A DNA stretch of 64,000 bases from SFEL01 sp045603585 (GCA_045603585.1 JAZUMK010000002.1:1-64000); one strand, 5' to 3'. Shown: positions 43,776-53,091, counted from the stretch's first letter. A program made the numbers and translations. Notes: generated from the letters alone by a model not told the origin.

Positions 43776-45218
43776 ATGCGAAATCTTACAATGATGACAG
43801 ACCTGTACCAGCTTACCATGATGTATGGCTATTATAAAAACGGCATGGCCAAGGATGAGGCGGTGTTTGATCTGTTTTTCCGCACCAGCCGTCCCAACAG
43901 CGAGTATACCGTTGCGGCAGGTTTGCAGACGGCCATAGAATACATTCAGGATCTGCATTTCAGCGAAGAGGATATTGCCTATCTTCGCTCTCTGAATCTC
44001 TTTGATGAGGAATTCCTCGGCTTGCTTAAGGATTTCCGCTTTACCGGCGATCTGTATGCAATTCCCGAGGGCACTCTGGTATTCCCTCAGGAGCCTCTTA
44101 TTCGCGTAAAGGCTCCCTTTATGGAGGCTCAGCTCATTGAGACCACCCTGCTCAATATCGTAAATCATCAGACCCTTATCGCCACCAAGGCCAGCCGCGT
44201 GGTATGTGCGGCGGACGGCGGCGCGGTGCTGGAATTTGGCCTGCGCCGTGCGCAGGGCCCCGATGCAGGCACTTATGGCGCAAGGGCAGCCATAATCGGC
44301 GGCTGCGATTCCACCAGCAACGTGCTGGCAGGCCAGTGGTATGGCGTGGATGTTAAGGGTACTCATGCCCATAGCTGGGTAATGTGCTTTCCGGATGAAA
44401 TTACCGCCTTCAGGGCATATGCAAAGATATTCCCCAGCTCCTGCCTGCTGCTTGTGGATACCTACGATACCCTCAAGTCCGGCGTTCCCAATGCCATAAA
44501 GGTATTTGACGAGCTTAAGGCCGAGGGGTATACTCCAGTGGGCATCCGCCTTGACAGCGGCGACCTTGCCTATCTTTCCAAGGAAGCGCGCAAAATGCTG
44601 GACGAGGCAGGCCATACCGAGGCCAAGATATTCGCCTCCAGCGACCTTGACGAGTACGTTATCCGCGAGCTGAAGGCACAGGGCGCAAAGATCGACGTAT
44701 GGGGCGTGGGCACCAAGATGATCACCTCCTACGACTGGCCTGCGTTGGGCGGCGTATACAAGCTGGCTGCCACCATCAGGGACGGCGTTATGACTCCCAA
44801 AATAAAGCTCAGCGACAATATCGTAAAGCTTACCAATCCCGGCTACAAGAAGGTATTCCGCCTGTATGGCAATCAGAACAATATGGCTCTTGCAGACCTT
44901 ATTGCGCTGGATTATGAGACTATTGACGATACCAAGCCCCTTAAGCTGTATCATCCAATACAGACCTACAAGACCAAGGTTATTAAGGATTTCCACGTAA
45001 GGGAGCTGCTGGTGCCGGTATTTGTAAAGGGCGAGCTTGTGTATGAGTCTCCCGATGTGCATGAAATCAGGGAATACAACCGCAGAGAGCTTGCCTCCTT
45101 CTGGGATGAATACAAGCGCATACTGAACCCCCATACCTACAAGGTGGACATTTCCGATGAGCTTTATAACCTTAAGCAGAAGCTCATCAGGGAAAACAGG
45201 AGCGAAGATGAAGAGTAA
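43776..45218 (+). CDS. pncB: Nicotinate phosphoribosyltransferase
   Basis: The 480-residue product is a nicotinate phosphoribosyltransferase: MTDLYQLTMMYGYYKNGM, LEFGLRRAQGPDAG, GTHAHSWVM, IRLDSGDLAYLSKEAR and FASSDLDEY. It makes nicotinate mononucleotide for NAD salvage. The ATG at 43776 has a GGGGG site. Its last 11 bases overlap the next gene's start, so a lipoprotein is coupled to it. Confidence 0.96.
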   Translation: MRNLTMMTDLYQLTMMYGYYKNGMAKDEAVFDLFFRTSRPNSEYTVAAGLQTAIEYIQDLHFSEEDIAYLRSLNLFDEEFLGLLKDFRFTGDLYAIPEGTLVFPQEPLIRVKAPFMEAQLIETTLLNIVNHQTLIATKASRVVCAADGGAVLEFGLRRAQGPDAGTYGARAAIIGGCDSTSNVLAGQWYGVDVKGTHAHSWVMCFPDEITAFRAYAKIFPSSCLLLVDTYDTLKSGVPNAIKVFDELKAEGYTPVGIRLDSGDLAYLSKEARKMLDEAGHTEAKIFASSDLDEYVIRELKAQGAKIDVWGVGTKMITSYDWPALGGVYKLAATIRDGVMTPKIKLSDNIVKLTNPGYKKVFRLYGNQNNMALADLIALDYETIDDTKPLKLYHPIQTYKTKVIKDFHVRELLVPVFVKGELVYESPDVHEIREYNRRELASFWDEYKRILNPHTYKVDISDELYNLKQKLIRENRSEDEE

Positions 45219-45735
45219 AGCCCTGCTGGCGCTGATAGCGGCATGCCTGTGCATGGCAGGCTGTGTTAATACTGCCTCTGTGATAGACCCTTCCGTTACC
45301 ATGGCGCCTGAGGTAACGCCTACACCTGAGCCTACCCCGGAGCCCACCCCCACACCAAAGGTGGAGCTGAACATGGCGGATCTCAGCAAGGCATATGATG
45401 AACTGGGCGTGCTGATTTCCACGGCGGATCACTTTGAGCAGTATATAACATTCCGCAACATACAGGTTTATGAGCAGTATGAGGATACCTTCGTGGATGC
45501 CATTGCGGTGAACGAGTATCCTGATACGCTGGTGTGCGCTATGGATATAACCTTCTTTGACGAGGATAAAAACCCAATTGCGGACAGCCATATGCATACC
45601 AGAGACGGACAATATGTGCTGCGTCTGCAGCCCGGTGACAATGCCATATATGCTGCGGTGGATACGGACATGACTCTTACGGATAAGGAATTTCAGCTGG
45701 ATTTCAGCGAAGGGCTGGACGTATTGCCGGAATGA
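45208..45735 (+). CDS. Lipoprotein, unknown function
   Basis: The 175-residue product has a signal peptide with lipobox-like MAGC (cysteine 19), a Pro/Thr/Glu repeat linker (TPTPEPTPEPTPTP) and a C-terminal domain with MDITFFDEDKNPIADSH and RLQPGDNAIY, which looks like a small beta-sandwich (FxLYD-like). It overlaps pncB by 11 bases, with AGGAGCGA as its ribosome site at 45198-45204. Function is unknown; the overlap suggests joint transcription, not shared pathway. Confidence 0.75.
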   Translation: MKSKALLALIAACLCMAGCVNTASVIDPSVTMAPEVTPTPEPTPEPTPTPKVELNMADLSKAYDELGVLISTADHFEQYITFRNIQVYEQYEDTFVDAIAVNEYPDTLVCAMDITFFDEDKNPIADSHMHTRDGQYVLRLQPGDNAIYAAVDTDMTLTDKEFQLDFSEGLDVLPE

Positions 45736-45744
45736 CCAACCAAC

Positions 45745-45770
45745 AAAAGCACCCTTGCGGGTGCTTTTTA
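45745..45770. terminator. Terminator between lipoprotein and SPOR genes
   Basis: AAAAGCACCC (45745-45754) and GGGTGCTTTT (45759-45768) form a perfect stem with a TTGC loop, followed by T. Confidence 0.9.
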
Positions 45771-45781
45771 TATGGATATCA

Positions 45782-46684
45782 TTATCCCAAATTCTCCAGC
45801 ATGGAAGAATAGGCATCTGACAGCTCAAGAAGCGTATATTTCATTGCTGAGGAGAATTCCTTGGAGGAGGAATAATCGCCTGCTGCAAGGCTGTTCAGCG
45901 AAGCAATACATTTATTGCAGCATTCTGCAAGGGAGGCAATGGCGGGGGAGGCTTCGGCGTATTTATCGAGATTGCCGCAGGCCGAGGATAGCTCGGTATG
46001 AATGGCATTTACCATGGCGGCTCCTTCTGTTGGGCTCATTCCGCTCTCGTCGAACTCTATGCAGGCAGAGCAAAGGGCAGTCTGTGCTGCGCTCAGGGCG
46101 TTAAAGCTTTGCTTTATGCTTTGGATGTCATCCTTGCCCGCCGTTATGCTGAAGGTGAGGGGGGAGGCGGAAATATCGTAAACCGTACAATCCGTTCCCT
46201 CGTTTACGAGCCGCTCCTTTACAGCCCTTGCTTCGGCTTCTGTGCCGTAACCGGAAGCAAGCACGCGATACATGCCCTCATCGTGGTATATGTATCCGCC
46301 GGCGCCTCTGCTTTTAAGCTCAGCGGAAAGAGCGGAAGCATTTTCCTCTGAGGAAAATGCACCCATCTGCAGAGCAAAGCAGCTTATGGCGGGCAGCTGT
46401 ATGTTTTCGTTTACGGCGGACAGGCCGCCGTTAAGGCTCACAGCAAGGGAGTCATCCGAAGGGGCGTTTTCCTGCTTCAGCCTGCTTAGCCCATCTGAGC
46501 TGAACAAAGGCAGCTCCGCCAATGCGCTGAATGCAGGGGCCATAACCTCCTCCGCAAGCCATTTTCCCGCGGCGGAGGCGGTAAACAGGTATATTATCAG
46601 CCCCACCATCAGCAGGGCGCCAAGGGCCTTGCCGGTGCCGGAGGAGTGTTTGCGTTTGCGCTTTCGCCTTCTTGCATATTCCAT
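45782..46684 (-). CDS. SPOR domain membrane protein
   Basis: The 300-residue product has a basic start (MEYARRRKRKRKHSS), one transmembrane helix (about 18-37), and a SPOR domain at about 103-165 (CFALQMGAFSSEENASALSAELKSRG...YRVLASGYGTEAEARAVKERL). SPOR domains bind denuded glycan strands at the division septum or spore. The remaining C-terminal 130 residues are helical and unassigned. It is divergently placed from the phosphoesterase gene. Confidence 0.85.
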   Translation of the reverse strand: MEYARRRKRKRKHSSGTGKALGALLMVGLIIYLFTASAAGKWLAEEVMAPAFSALAELPLFSSDGLSRLKQENAPSDDSLAVSLNGGLSAVNENIQLPAISCFALQMGAFSSEENASALSAELKSRGAGGYIYHDEGMYRVLASGYGTEAEARAVKERLVNEGTDCTVYDISASPLTFSITAGKDDIQSIKQSFNALSAAQTALCSACIEFDESGMSPTEGAAMVNAIHTELSSACGNLDKYAEASPAIASLAECCNKCIASLNSLAAGDYSSSKEFSSAMKYTLLELSDAYSSMLENLG

Positions 46685-46769
46685 TACAATATCTCCTTAG
46701 TGGTATGGTATATGGATATTCATAAGAGGGGTTGTACAGAACAGGCACATGGAATCACCGGAGAGAAAG

Positions 46770-46778
46770 TGGTATAAT
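46770..46778 (+). promoter_or_regulatory. Extended -10 promoter of the phosphoesterase gene
   Basis: TGG-TATAAT (46770-46778) is an extended -10 element with no clear -35. It lies 30 bases before the start codon. Confidence 0.5.
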
Positions 46779-46808
46779 TGCCATAATCTCATTGAGGGAG
46801 GTGACGGA

Positions 46809-47654
46809 ATGAAGAAGAGGACAAAGCTGACAGCTATGGGCATAGCGTTGGCGATAATGCTGTGCGTATGGATAGCCCATGGCAACCAAAACGTAGGCCT
46901 TACCACATATGAGCAGGCAGTAAGCGGGCTTCCGGGGGCATTTGACGGGCTCAGGATAGTACAGCTGTCAGACCTGCACAATGTTTCCTTTGGCGACGAT
47001 AACCAAAAGCTGATTTCCGTTATTGCCCGGGCTCAGCCGGATATGATATTCATCACGGGGGATATGCTGGATTCGCGAAAGACCGACATTGAAGCGGCCT
47101 TGAATATTGCAGACAGCATAGTGAGCATCGCCCCCACGTATTACGTAAACGGCAATCACGAGGCGCGTTTGGCAGAATATGAGGACTTTGAGAGCAGCCT
47201 TGAAAAATGCGGGATCACGGTGCTGCGAAATCGTGCTGTTCAGCTGGAGAGGGAAGGCGCCGTTATAAATATAACAGGGGTGGATGACCCAAGCTTCGCA
47301 TCGACATATTTTGATTCCGGCGCAGAGTCGGCCGCTGTGGAGAGCGCTATTGATAAAATGGATACAGAGGGCTGCACGCTGCTGCTTGCTCACAGGCCGG
47401 AGCTTTTTGACGTATATGCGGAAAACGGCATTGAGCTTGCTTTTTGCGGCCATACTCACGGCGGACAGATACGGCTGCCGCTGCTTGGGGGATTATATGC
47501 GCCGGGGCTGGGCTTTTTGCCGGAATATGACGGCGGGCTGTATCATAAAGGCGGCAGCGCAATGATAGTGAGCCGGGGCATAGGCAACAGCATATTCCCC
47601 TTCAGAGTAAATAACGATCCGGAAGTAATATTGGCTATACTCAGCTGCGGATAA
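46809..47654 (+). CDS. Metallophosphoesterase (calcineurin-like, YkuE-type)
   Basis: The 281-residue product has an N-terminal membrane helix (about 7-23) and a calcineurin-like phosphoesterase domain: LSDLHN, FITGDMLDSR, NGNHEARL, LLAHRPELF and CGHTHGGQIR. Such exported two-metal enzymes act on phosphoesters, possibly in the envelope. I start at ATG 46809, after GGGAGGTG; an ATG at 46749 lies upstream of the promoter's -10 and is unlikely. The rnpB gene follows in the opposite direction. Confidence 0.93.
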   Translation: MKKRTKLTAMGIALAIMLCVWIAHGNQNVGLTTYEQAVSGLPGAFDGLRIVQLSDLHNVSFGDDNQKLISVIARAQPDMIFITGDMLDSRKTDIEAALNIADSIVSIAPTYYVNGNHEARLAEYEDFESSLEKCGITVLRNRAVQLEREGAVINITGVDDPSFASTYFDSGAESAAVESAIDKMDTEGCTLLLAHRPELFDVYAENGIELAFCGHTHGGQIRLPLLGGLYAPGLGFLPEYDGGLYHKGGSAMIVSRGIGNSIFPFRVNNDPEVILAILSCG

Positions 47655-47657
47655 AGC

Positions 47658-47688
47658 AAAGGCACATGATGAATATCATGTGCCTTTT
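47658..47688. terminator. Hairpin between phosphoesterase gene and rnpB
   Basis: AAAGGCACATGAT (47658-47670) and ATCATGTGCCTTT (47675-47687) form a perfect 13-bp stem with a GAAT loop. It can terminate transcription from both sides. Confidence 0.85.
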
Positions 47689-47699
47689 AAAAAATTGAT

Positions 47700-48051
47700 G
47701 CGAGCAAGCCGTAAGCCGAGTTCTGTCCGGGACTTTCGTCCTTGGGTGACCATCTATCTAGGCCTGTCGTTGCCGGCAGGCTCGTGCGATTATCAAGAGC
47801 GTGACGGGCCGCCATTAAATGCTCTCATTCCAATCTTGCACCGGGTGGGGTTTACATGGCGGACAAGTCGCCAGGCCGCCGGTGAGCTCTTACCTCGCCT
47901 TTCCATCCTTACCGCAGAAAACTGCGGCGGTATATTTCTGTTGCACTTTCCCTGGAGTCGCCTCCGCCGGACGTTATCCGGCACCCTGCCCTATGGAGCT
48001 CGGACTTTCCTCATACGGTCAAAGCCGCATGCAGTCACCTGTCTTACTCGC
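47700..48051 (-). ncRNA. rnpB: RNase P RNA, class A
   Basis: Read on the minus strand, the sequence has the RNase P hallmarks: GAGGAAAGTCCGAGCTCC near the 5' side, GGAAAGTGCAACAGAAA, and ACAGAACTCGGCTTACGGC near the 3' side. The ends pair as P1: GCGAGTAAG (complement of 48043-48051) with CTTGCTCGC (complement of 47700-47708), nine pairs including one G-U. It is the ribozyme that cuts the 5' leader from pre-tRNA. The exact ends may be a few bases off. It lies directly after the zinc-ribbon gene and is perhaps transcribed together with it. Confidence 0.97.
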
Positions 48052-48080
48052 AAAACTTTGTATTCGGTTGTAAATGTACG

Positions 48081-48800
48081 TTATTGCTTATTGTAGAGTA
48101 TTCTGCCGCAGTTTTCGCATTCCACCAATCCTGTGCCGGATTCCACCTTTTTGACTATTGAGGTGGGGAGAGACATACGGCATCCGCTGCACTGATTGTT
48201 TTCCACAGTGGCGATCGGGTTGGCATAGTTGGAGCGGATGGCGGTATAGCGTTTGAGCAGGGCAGGATCGATGCCCTCCTTCAGCTTATCTGCCGCGGCA
48301 ACAGCCTGTTCCCTTTCGGGAGCGGCCTGAGCCTTTTCGTCCTCGCAGGCGGCGCGGACGGTGTCGTATTCCTTCTTGGCCTTGCCTGCCTTTGCGTAGG
48401 TTTCTTTGTAGTCTGTGCTGGCCTTATCAAGGAAGGAGATAGCATCGGTGATATCCTTGCGGGCGGAGGTTATCTGATCCATAAGGCCTTCCATGGACTT
48501 GCGGGCCTCGGTCATTTCGGCTGCAGTGCATTCCTCGTCGTTTTCCATGGTGGAGAATTCGGAAAGCTCCAGCTCCAGCCTGCGCTCCAGCTCCTGACAG
48601 AGGGAGGTGAGCCTGGTAAGGGCTGCGCCCTTTGCTTCGATTTGCTTGGTGAGGGAGGCCGCCTGTGCCTGCTGCTCGGTAAGGAAGGAATGGAGCTTGT
48701 TGAGGCGGGCGCGGTTGGGGGTGGTCTTGAGGCGGTTGTCTATCTTGGCAACGGCCTGCTGAGCCTGGTCGTACAGCCAGAGATCGTCGATCTTGGTCAT
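48081..48800 (-). CDS. Coiled-coil protein with C4 zinc ribbon
   Basis: The 239-residue product has a long coiled coil (about 8-185) and a C-terminal four-cysteine zinc ribbon (CSGCRMSLP...CENCGRILY). It matches the nucleic-acid-binding-like family that accompanies nif3 and trmK in many Firmicutes; its role is not known. ATG 48800 follows AGGAGG by 7 bases. The gene is the last of the trmK-nif3 group and is followed directly by rnpB. Confidence 0.9.
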   Translation of the reverse strand: MTKIDDLWLYDQAQQAVAKIDNRLKTTPNRARLNKLHSFLTEQQAQAASLTKQIEAKGAALTRLTSLCQELERRLELELSEFSTMENDEECTAAEMTEARKSMEGLMDQITSARKDITDAISFLDKASTDYKETYAKAGKAKKEYDTVRAACEDEKAQAAPEREQAVAAADKLKEGIDPALLKRYTAIRSNYANPIATVENNQCSGCRMSLPTSIVKKVESGTGLVECENCGRILYNKQ

Positions 48801-48835
48801 GGTATTACCTCCTGTATTGATAGCCCGGGGGAGAA

Positions 48836-49600
48836 TTATATCCCCCTGAGGCACGCCGATTCCGAACGTGTCAACTTATATTGTACATCATTAGTAAGGG
48901 CTTGTAAACGGCTGATAAGGGGCTGCAAAACCACTTTTTCCGTTTCATAGTGTCCCGCTTCCACAATGCACAGGCCCATAGCCTCTGCCTGCAGAGCGAG
49001 ATGATGCTTCATTTCGCCTGTGATAAATACATCTGCGCCTGCGGCCTTTGCGGCAAACATATCCTCTGCGGCGCTGCCGCCAATAAGGGCGATGCGCTGA
49101 ACAGGTACGGAATCCTCGCCGGATATGCGTACGCGGGTAGCGAGCTTTTGCTCAACCATGCGTGCAAAATCCGCAAATGGCATGGGAGAAGCAAGGCTGC
49201 CTATGCGGCCAAGGTTGTCGGGTAGCAGCTTTTCAATACTCTGAAGCTCCAGCGTTTCCGCAAGGCAATCATTTACGCCTCCCTCAGCGGAATCCAGATT
49301 GGTATGGGCGGCAAAAAGGCCGATACCGTGGCGGATGAGCATATATGCCCCTGCGGTATTGGGGTCATCGGGGGCGATGCGCTTTACTCCGCCGAAAAAT
49401 ACGGGATGGTGGGTAAGCAGCAAATCTGCTCCCCATTCAATGGCTTCCTTTGCAGTCTGAACAGAGCAGTCCAGCGCCACCAGCACCTTGGATATTTCGG
49501 TTTTTTCCGTGCCTATCAGCAGGCCGGGGTTGTCCCATGAGCAGGCCAGCTCCTTTGGGGCTATGGTTTCCATTGCGGCAATAAAGTCATTCAGCTTCAT
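48836..49600 (-). CDS. Nif3-like dinuclear metal centre protein
   Basis: The 254-residue product is a Nif3/YqfO family protein with LLTHHPVFF, AHTNLDSAEGGVNDCLAE, GGSAAEDMFAAKAAGADVFITGE and GHYETEKV. These proteins form toroidal hexamers with a two-metal site; some are GTP cyclohydrolase-like or NADPH-related, but function is not settled. It overlaps trmK by 4 bases (ATGA). This short type lacks the central insertion of longer Bacillus YqfO. Confidence 0.93.
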   Translation of the reverse strand: MKLNDFIAAMETIAPKELACSWDNPGLLIGTEKTEISKVLVALDCSVQTAKEAIEWGADLLLTHHPVFFGGVKRIAPDDPNTAGAYMLIRHGIGLFAAHTNLDSAEGGVNDCLAETLELQSIEKLLPDNLGRIGSLASPMPFADFARMVEQKLATRVRISGEDSVPVQRIALIGGSAAEDMFAAKAAGADVFITGEMKHHLALQAEAMGLCIVEAGHYETEKVVLQPLISRLQALTNDVQYKLTRSESACLRGI

Positions 49601-50310
49601 TTTTTCATCTCCGTAGCCAGGTTTATAAGTGTATCAGCTCTGTTGATTATATCCAGCAGAGCATCGGGCGAGACGCCCTTGCGCTCTGCCTGAGCAAGCC
49701 TTCTTACGTGGCCTGCCTTATACTGCTCAAGCAACGGCAGCAGCAGCGGGTCTCCCTTTTCAAACATCATATAGCCGAGGGAATACTCGTTCTCAGGAAA
49801 CCATGGGGGAGCAGGCGCGGGCACTCCGGGGGTTACGCAGAGTATCTGGTATATGCGCCCCGCATCCAATACGAGTTTTTCATCTGCTATGCGCAGGGAG
49901 TTTTCCTTAAAAAACAGCCGAAGCTCTTCCACGCCCCGCATGGGCTGCATGACGATAGCCTTTGCGCTTTGAGTTACATCAGGTGCTGCGGAAAGTATTT
50001 TTGCAATAAGCTCGCCCCCCATGCCTGCGATTATCATGGCATCTGCCGTTCCGGGCGCAAGGTGGGCTATGCCGTCGGATACCACGGTATGCATCCTGTC
50101 GGACAGGCCGCATTTTTGCGCCAGCAGCCTTGCCTTTTCAAGGGAGGGAGCGCTGATATCAGAGGCGGTCACGGTTTTTGCCCGTCCCTGCTGAAGCAGC
50201 GCAACCGAAAGCCTGCCATGGTCGCAGCCGATATCTGCGGCGTGTTCTGCATTTTTTATCATATCCGCCGCGGCCTGCAGCCGGGGACGGAGCTGTACAC
50301 GATTCCTCAT
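49597..50310 (-). CDS. trmK: tRNA (adenine(22)-N1)-methyltransferase
   Basis: The 237-residue product is a SAM-dependent methyltransferase of the TrmK family: HAADIGCDHGRLSVALLQQG, MIIAGMGGELIAKIL, IVMQPMRGVEELRLFF. It makes m1A22 in tRNA. I start at ATG 50310 (MRNRVQLRPRLQ), which suits the family; upstream frames are also open, but no ribosome site is found for any. A promoter 7 bases upstream suggests a leaderless message (see findings). Confidence 0.9.
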   Translation of the reverse strand: MRNRVQLRPRLQAAADMIKNAEHAADIGCDHGRLSVALLQQGRAKTVTASDISAPSLEKARLLAQKCGLSDRMHTVVSDGIAHLAPGTADAMIIAGMGGELIAKILSAAPDVTQSAKAIVMQPMRGVEELRLFFKENSLRIADEKLVLDAGRIYQILCVTPGVPAPAPPWFPENEYSLGYMMFEKGDPLLLPLLEQYKAGHVRRLAQAERKGVSPDALLDIINRADTLINLATEMKK

Positions 50311-50316
50311 ATTCAT

Positions 50317-50345
50317 ACTATATAATAAATGCATTGCCGATGCAA
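50317..50345 (-). promoter_or_regulatory. Promoter of trmK operon, possibly leaderless
   Basis: On the minus strand TTGCAT (complement of 50340-50345) and TATAGT (complement of 50317-50322) are 17 bases apart. Transcription would begin at about 50310, the A of the trmK ATG. Confidence 0.45.
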
Positions 50346-50350
50346 ACGCC

Positions 50351-50380
50351 AATGACAAATCCGTCATTGTGTAATATAAT
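50351..50380 (+). promoter_or_regulatory. Promoter of the GH2 gene with overlapping palindrome
   Basis: ATGACA (50352-50357) and TATAAT (50375-50380) are 17 bases apart. The inverted repeat AATGAC-AAATCC-GTCATT (50351-50368) covers the -35 box and could bind a repressor. Confidence 0.65.
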
Positions 50381-50437
50381 ATATTTATCTTTATACACAC
50401 ATCTCATTCCCGAAAAAGCGGGGCAGGAGGCGTAATT

Positions 50438-52168
50438 ATGATGACAAGATGGGCAGAGCAGCTGGACAGGGACAATGTACTGACAGAGTATCCCCGCCCC
50501 CAGCTTCGCCGCAATAGCTATATAAATCTCAACGGCCGGTGGAATTATGCAATAGTGCGGGGCAAGGGCATACCCGACGTTCCGGACGGAGAGATAATCG
50601 TACCCTTTTCACCGGAAAGCGTGCTGTCCGGGGTTATGCGAAAGGTCACACCTGAGGATACCCTGTGGTATATGCGCAGTTTTGAATTGCCTGCGGATTT
50701 CAACATAGGCCGCGTGCTGCTGCATTTCGGTGCGGTGGATCAGATCGCAACGGTATATCTCAACGGCATTGAGCTTTATACACATATCGGCGGATATACT
50801 CCTTTCTCCATAGACATTACCCGGGAGCTGAGGGAAGAAAACCAGCTGATAGTAAAAGTAAAGGACCTTACGGATACATCCCACCATACCCGCGGCAAGC
50901 AAAAGACCCGCAAGGGAGGCATATGGTACACTCCCCAGAGCGGAATATGGCAGACGGTATGGATGGAAAGCGTGCCGGAGGAATACATCGAAGGCCTGCA
51001 TATAACCCCTCTTTACGATGAAGAGGCGGTGGAGATAACCGTGTTTTCTCAGGCGCAGCGGCCCTGTACTGCGAGGGTAGGCATGGTGGTTGCGGAGGGA
51101 GATACAAACGTACCCATCCGCATCAGCCTGCAGGGATTCAGCCCCTGGACACCGGAAAACCCCTACCTTTACGATTTTTCCGTGCAGATGGGCGAAGACA
51201 GGGTGGAAAGCTATTTCGGCATGCGAAAATTCGAAATGAAGCAGGATGAGGACGGCATAAAGCGGCTGTTCCTGAATGACAAGCCATATTTTCACAGTGG
51301 CGTACTGGATCAGGGGTATTGGCCGGATGGGCTGTACACCCCTGCATCGGATGAAGCCATGATAGCGGATATCCTTGCCATGAAGGAACTGGGCTTCAAT
51401 ATGCTGAGGAAGCACATAAAAATAGAGCCTCTGCGCTGGTACTACCACTGCGACAGGCTGGGCATGCTGGTTTGGCAGGATATGGTAAACGGCGGAGGAA
51501 AGTACGACAGCCTCGTTGTGACTGCGCCGCTGTTTACAGGAGCAAACATAAGGGACAATAAGTATTCCCGCTTCAGCAGGGGGGATGAGGCAGGCAGAGA
51601 GCAGTTCAAAAAGGAACTGGAGGACATGATAGCCCATCTTTACAACTGCGTCTCCATTGCCGTATGGGTGCCCTTTAACGAGGGCTGGGGCCAGTTTGAT
51701 GCGGCGGAAATTGCCGGGCGGGTAAGGCAGATGGATCCCACAAGGCTCATTGACCATGTCAGCGGATGGCATGACCAGGGAGCAGGGGACATTTACAGCC
51801 GCCATGTGTATTTCAAGCCATATCGTTTCAAGGGAGATGATAAGGGCAGAGCCGTGTGCCTGACGGAGTGCGGCGGCTACAGCCTGAGGCTGGAGGGCAG
51901 CGGCGAAGCCGCAAGGGAATTTGGCTATAAAAAGCTGAAGAGCCGCGAGGAGCTTATGGAAGCCTTCCGCAGGCTGTATGAACAAGAGATAATTCCATCA
52001 ATACCCAAAGGACTGTCCGCCGTGATATATACCCAGCTCAGCGATGTTGAGGGAGAAACAAACGGCCTGCTTACCTATGACAGAGATATGCTTAAGGTTG
52101 ACGGAGATGCTGTTAGGGAAATAAACAGCAGGCTGATCTATGCTCCTCAGGGAGAGAGCGAAAGCTGA
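50438..52168 (+). CDS. Glycoside hydrolase family 2 protein
   Basis: The 576-residue product is a GH2 enzyme (beta-galactosidase, beta-glucuronidase or beta-mannosidase type): a sugar-binding jelly roll at the N-terminus (about 30-180), an Ig-like part, and a TIM barrel with VWVPFNEGWGQ (acid/base glutamate) and CLTECGGYS (nucleophile glutamate). It has no signal peptide, so it is cytoplasmic. GCAGGAGG precedes the ATG. Substrate cannot be told from sequence. It overlaps the end of spoIIP by 22 bases, convergently. Confidence 0.93.
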   Translation: MMTRWAEQLDRDNVLTEYPRPQLRRNSYINLNGRWNYAIVRGKGIPDVPDGEIIVPFSPESVLSGVMRKVTPEDTLWYMRSFELPADFNIGRVLLHFGAVDQIATVYLNGIELYTHIGGYTPFSIDITRELREENQLIVKVKDLTDTSHHTRGKQKTRKGGIWYTPQSGIWQTVWMESVPEEYIEGLHITPLYDEEAVEITVFSQAQRPCTARVGMVVAEGDTNVPIRISLQGFSPWTPENPYLYDFSVQMGEDRVESYFGMRKFEMKQDEDGIKRLFLNDKPYFHSGVLDQGYWPDGLYTPASDEAMIADILAMKELGFNMLRKHIKIEPLRWYYHCDRLGMLVWQDMVNGGGKYDSLVVTAPLFTGANIRDNKYSRFSRGDEAGREQFKKELEDMIAHLYNCVSIAVWVPFNEGWGQFDAAEIAGRVRQMDPTRLIDHVSGWHDQGAGDIYSRHVYFKPYRFKGDDKGRAVCLTECGGYSLRLEGSGEAAREFGYKKLKSREELMEAFRRLYEQEIIPSIPKGLSAVIYTQLSDVEGETNGLLTYDRDMLKVDGDAVREINSRLIYAPQGESES

Positions 52169-53091
52169 TCGGGGGTTATTCCGCCGCAGTTGGCAATGGC
52201 TTCCGATAAAAGGTCAACGCTGTTAAGGGCCTGCTCCAGCGTATTTGCATTATGCCCTACTTCCACCAGCAGACATTGATCTGATATGTGCTGATTGTAC
52301 CGGCCGGTTTTTACTCGTATCTCCCGTACCAGTCTTTCATCTATATCCGCAATGTATTCTGTGATCCTTTTTGCAAGGGCATAGTTTGCCTCAAAGTCCG
52401 GCATCTGGGAATAGCCTGTGCCGGTGGCGCCCTTGCCTGTACCGACCACAAACATTATACGGGCGTACTCCTTGCCGTCTATGGAAACATAGTCGGCAAT
52501 TTCTTTTGGGTCGTTTCCGTATGCGTCCCGGTGTACGTCTATGAACATGGTAAGAGAAGGGTACTTTTTCTTATATTTTTCCATGGTTTCCACGGAGCGG
52601 GAATAGGCGGTGGCAAGCTTTGGCGGTTCGTGGTTGGTGGTATCGTGCAGTACGGAGATCCCGTAGCTGCGAAGGCTTTCTGCAAGCTTTTCGCCTACCG
52701 CGGTCATATTTTTGTCCTTTTCCGTGGTGCGCCATTTGCTGCTGTCCTCATAGGTGCTGTCTTTGGTTTTGAAGTATGCTTCGGTGATGTGGGTGTGGTA
52801 TATGAGTATCCTTGGCTCCTTGCCGCCAAGGTCAATATCCGGCGCATTGGGTATAAGCTCGATGCTTATGCCGGGAGGGAGTATATCCTGGTCCGGCGGA
52901 TTATCGGGCTGCTCAGTATACATAGGGGCCACTTGTACAAAGGGAAACTGCAGGCAAAGCAGCAGATGTTCAAGGCGGATGTTTCCATTGTAATAAGCTC
53001 CCATTCTCAGGGAGTATACAAGCAGGCTCAAAATGAACAGTATCAGCGGTATAGGGTTTAGCTTTGGGGTTTTGCGTCGATTCTTTTGCAT
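52147..53091 (-). CDS. spoIIP: Stage II sporulation protein P (SpoIIP)
   Basis: The 314-residue product has an N-terminal membrane helix (about 13-30) and the SpoIIP amidase domain with LIYHTHITEAY, FIDVHRDAYG, and the final VEVGHNANTLEQAL. SpoIIP cleaves both stem peptides and crosslinks and, with SpoIID and SpoIIM, drives engulfment of the forespore. It lies downstream of gpr, as in Bacillus. Its ribosome site is inside a hairpin (53101-53132). Confidence 0.95.
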   Translation of the reverse strand: MQKNRRKTPKLNPIPLILFILSLLVYSLRMGAYYNGNIRLEHLLLCLQFPFVQVAPMYTEQPDNPPDQDILPPGISIELIPNAPDIDLGGKEPRILIYHTHITEAYFKTKDSTYEDSSKWRTTEKDKNMTAVGEKLAESLRSYGISVLHDTTNHEPPKLATAYSRSVETMEKYKKKYPSLTMFIDVHRDAYGNDPKEIADYVSIDGKEYARIMFVVGTGKGATGTGYSQMPDFEANYALAKRITEYIADIDERLVREIRVKTGRYNQHISDQCLLVEVGHNANTLEQALNSVDLLSEAIANCGGITPDQLSLSP

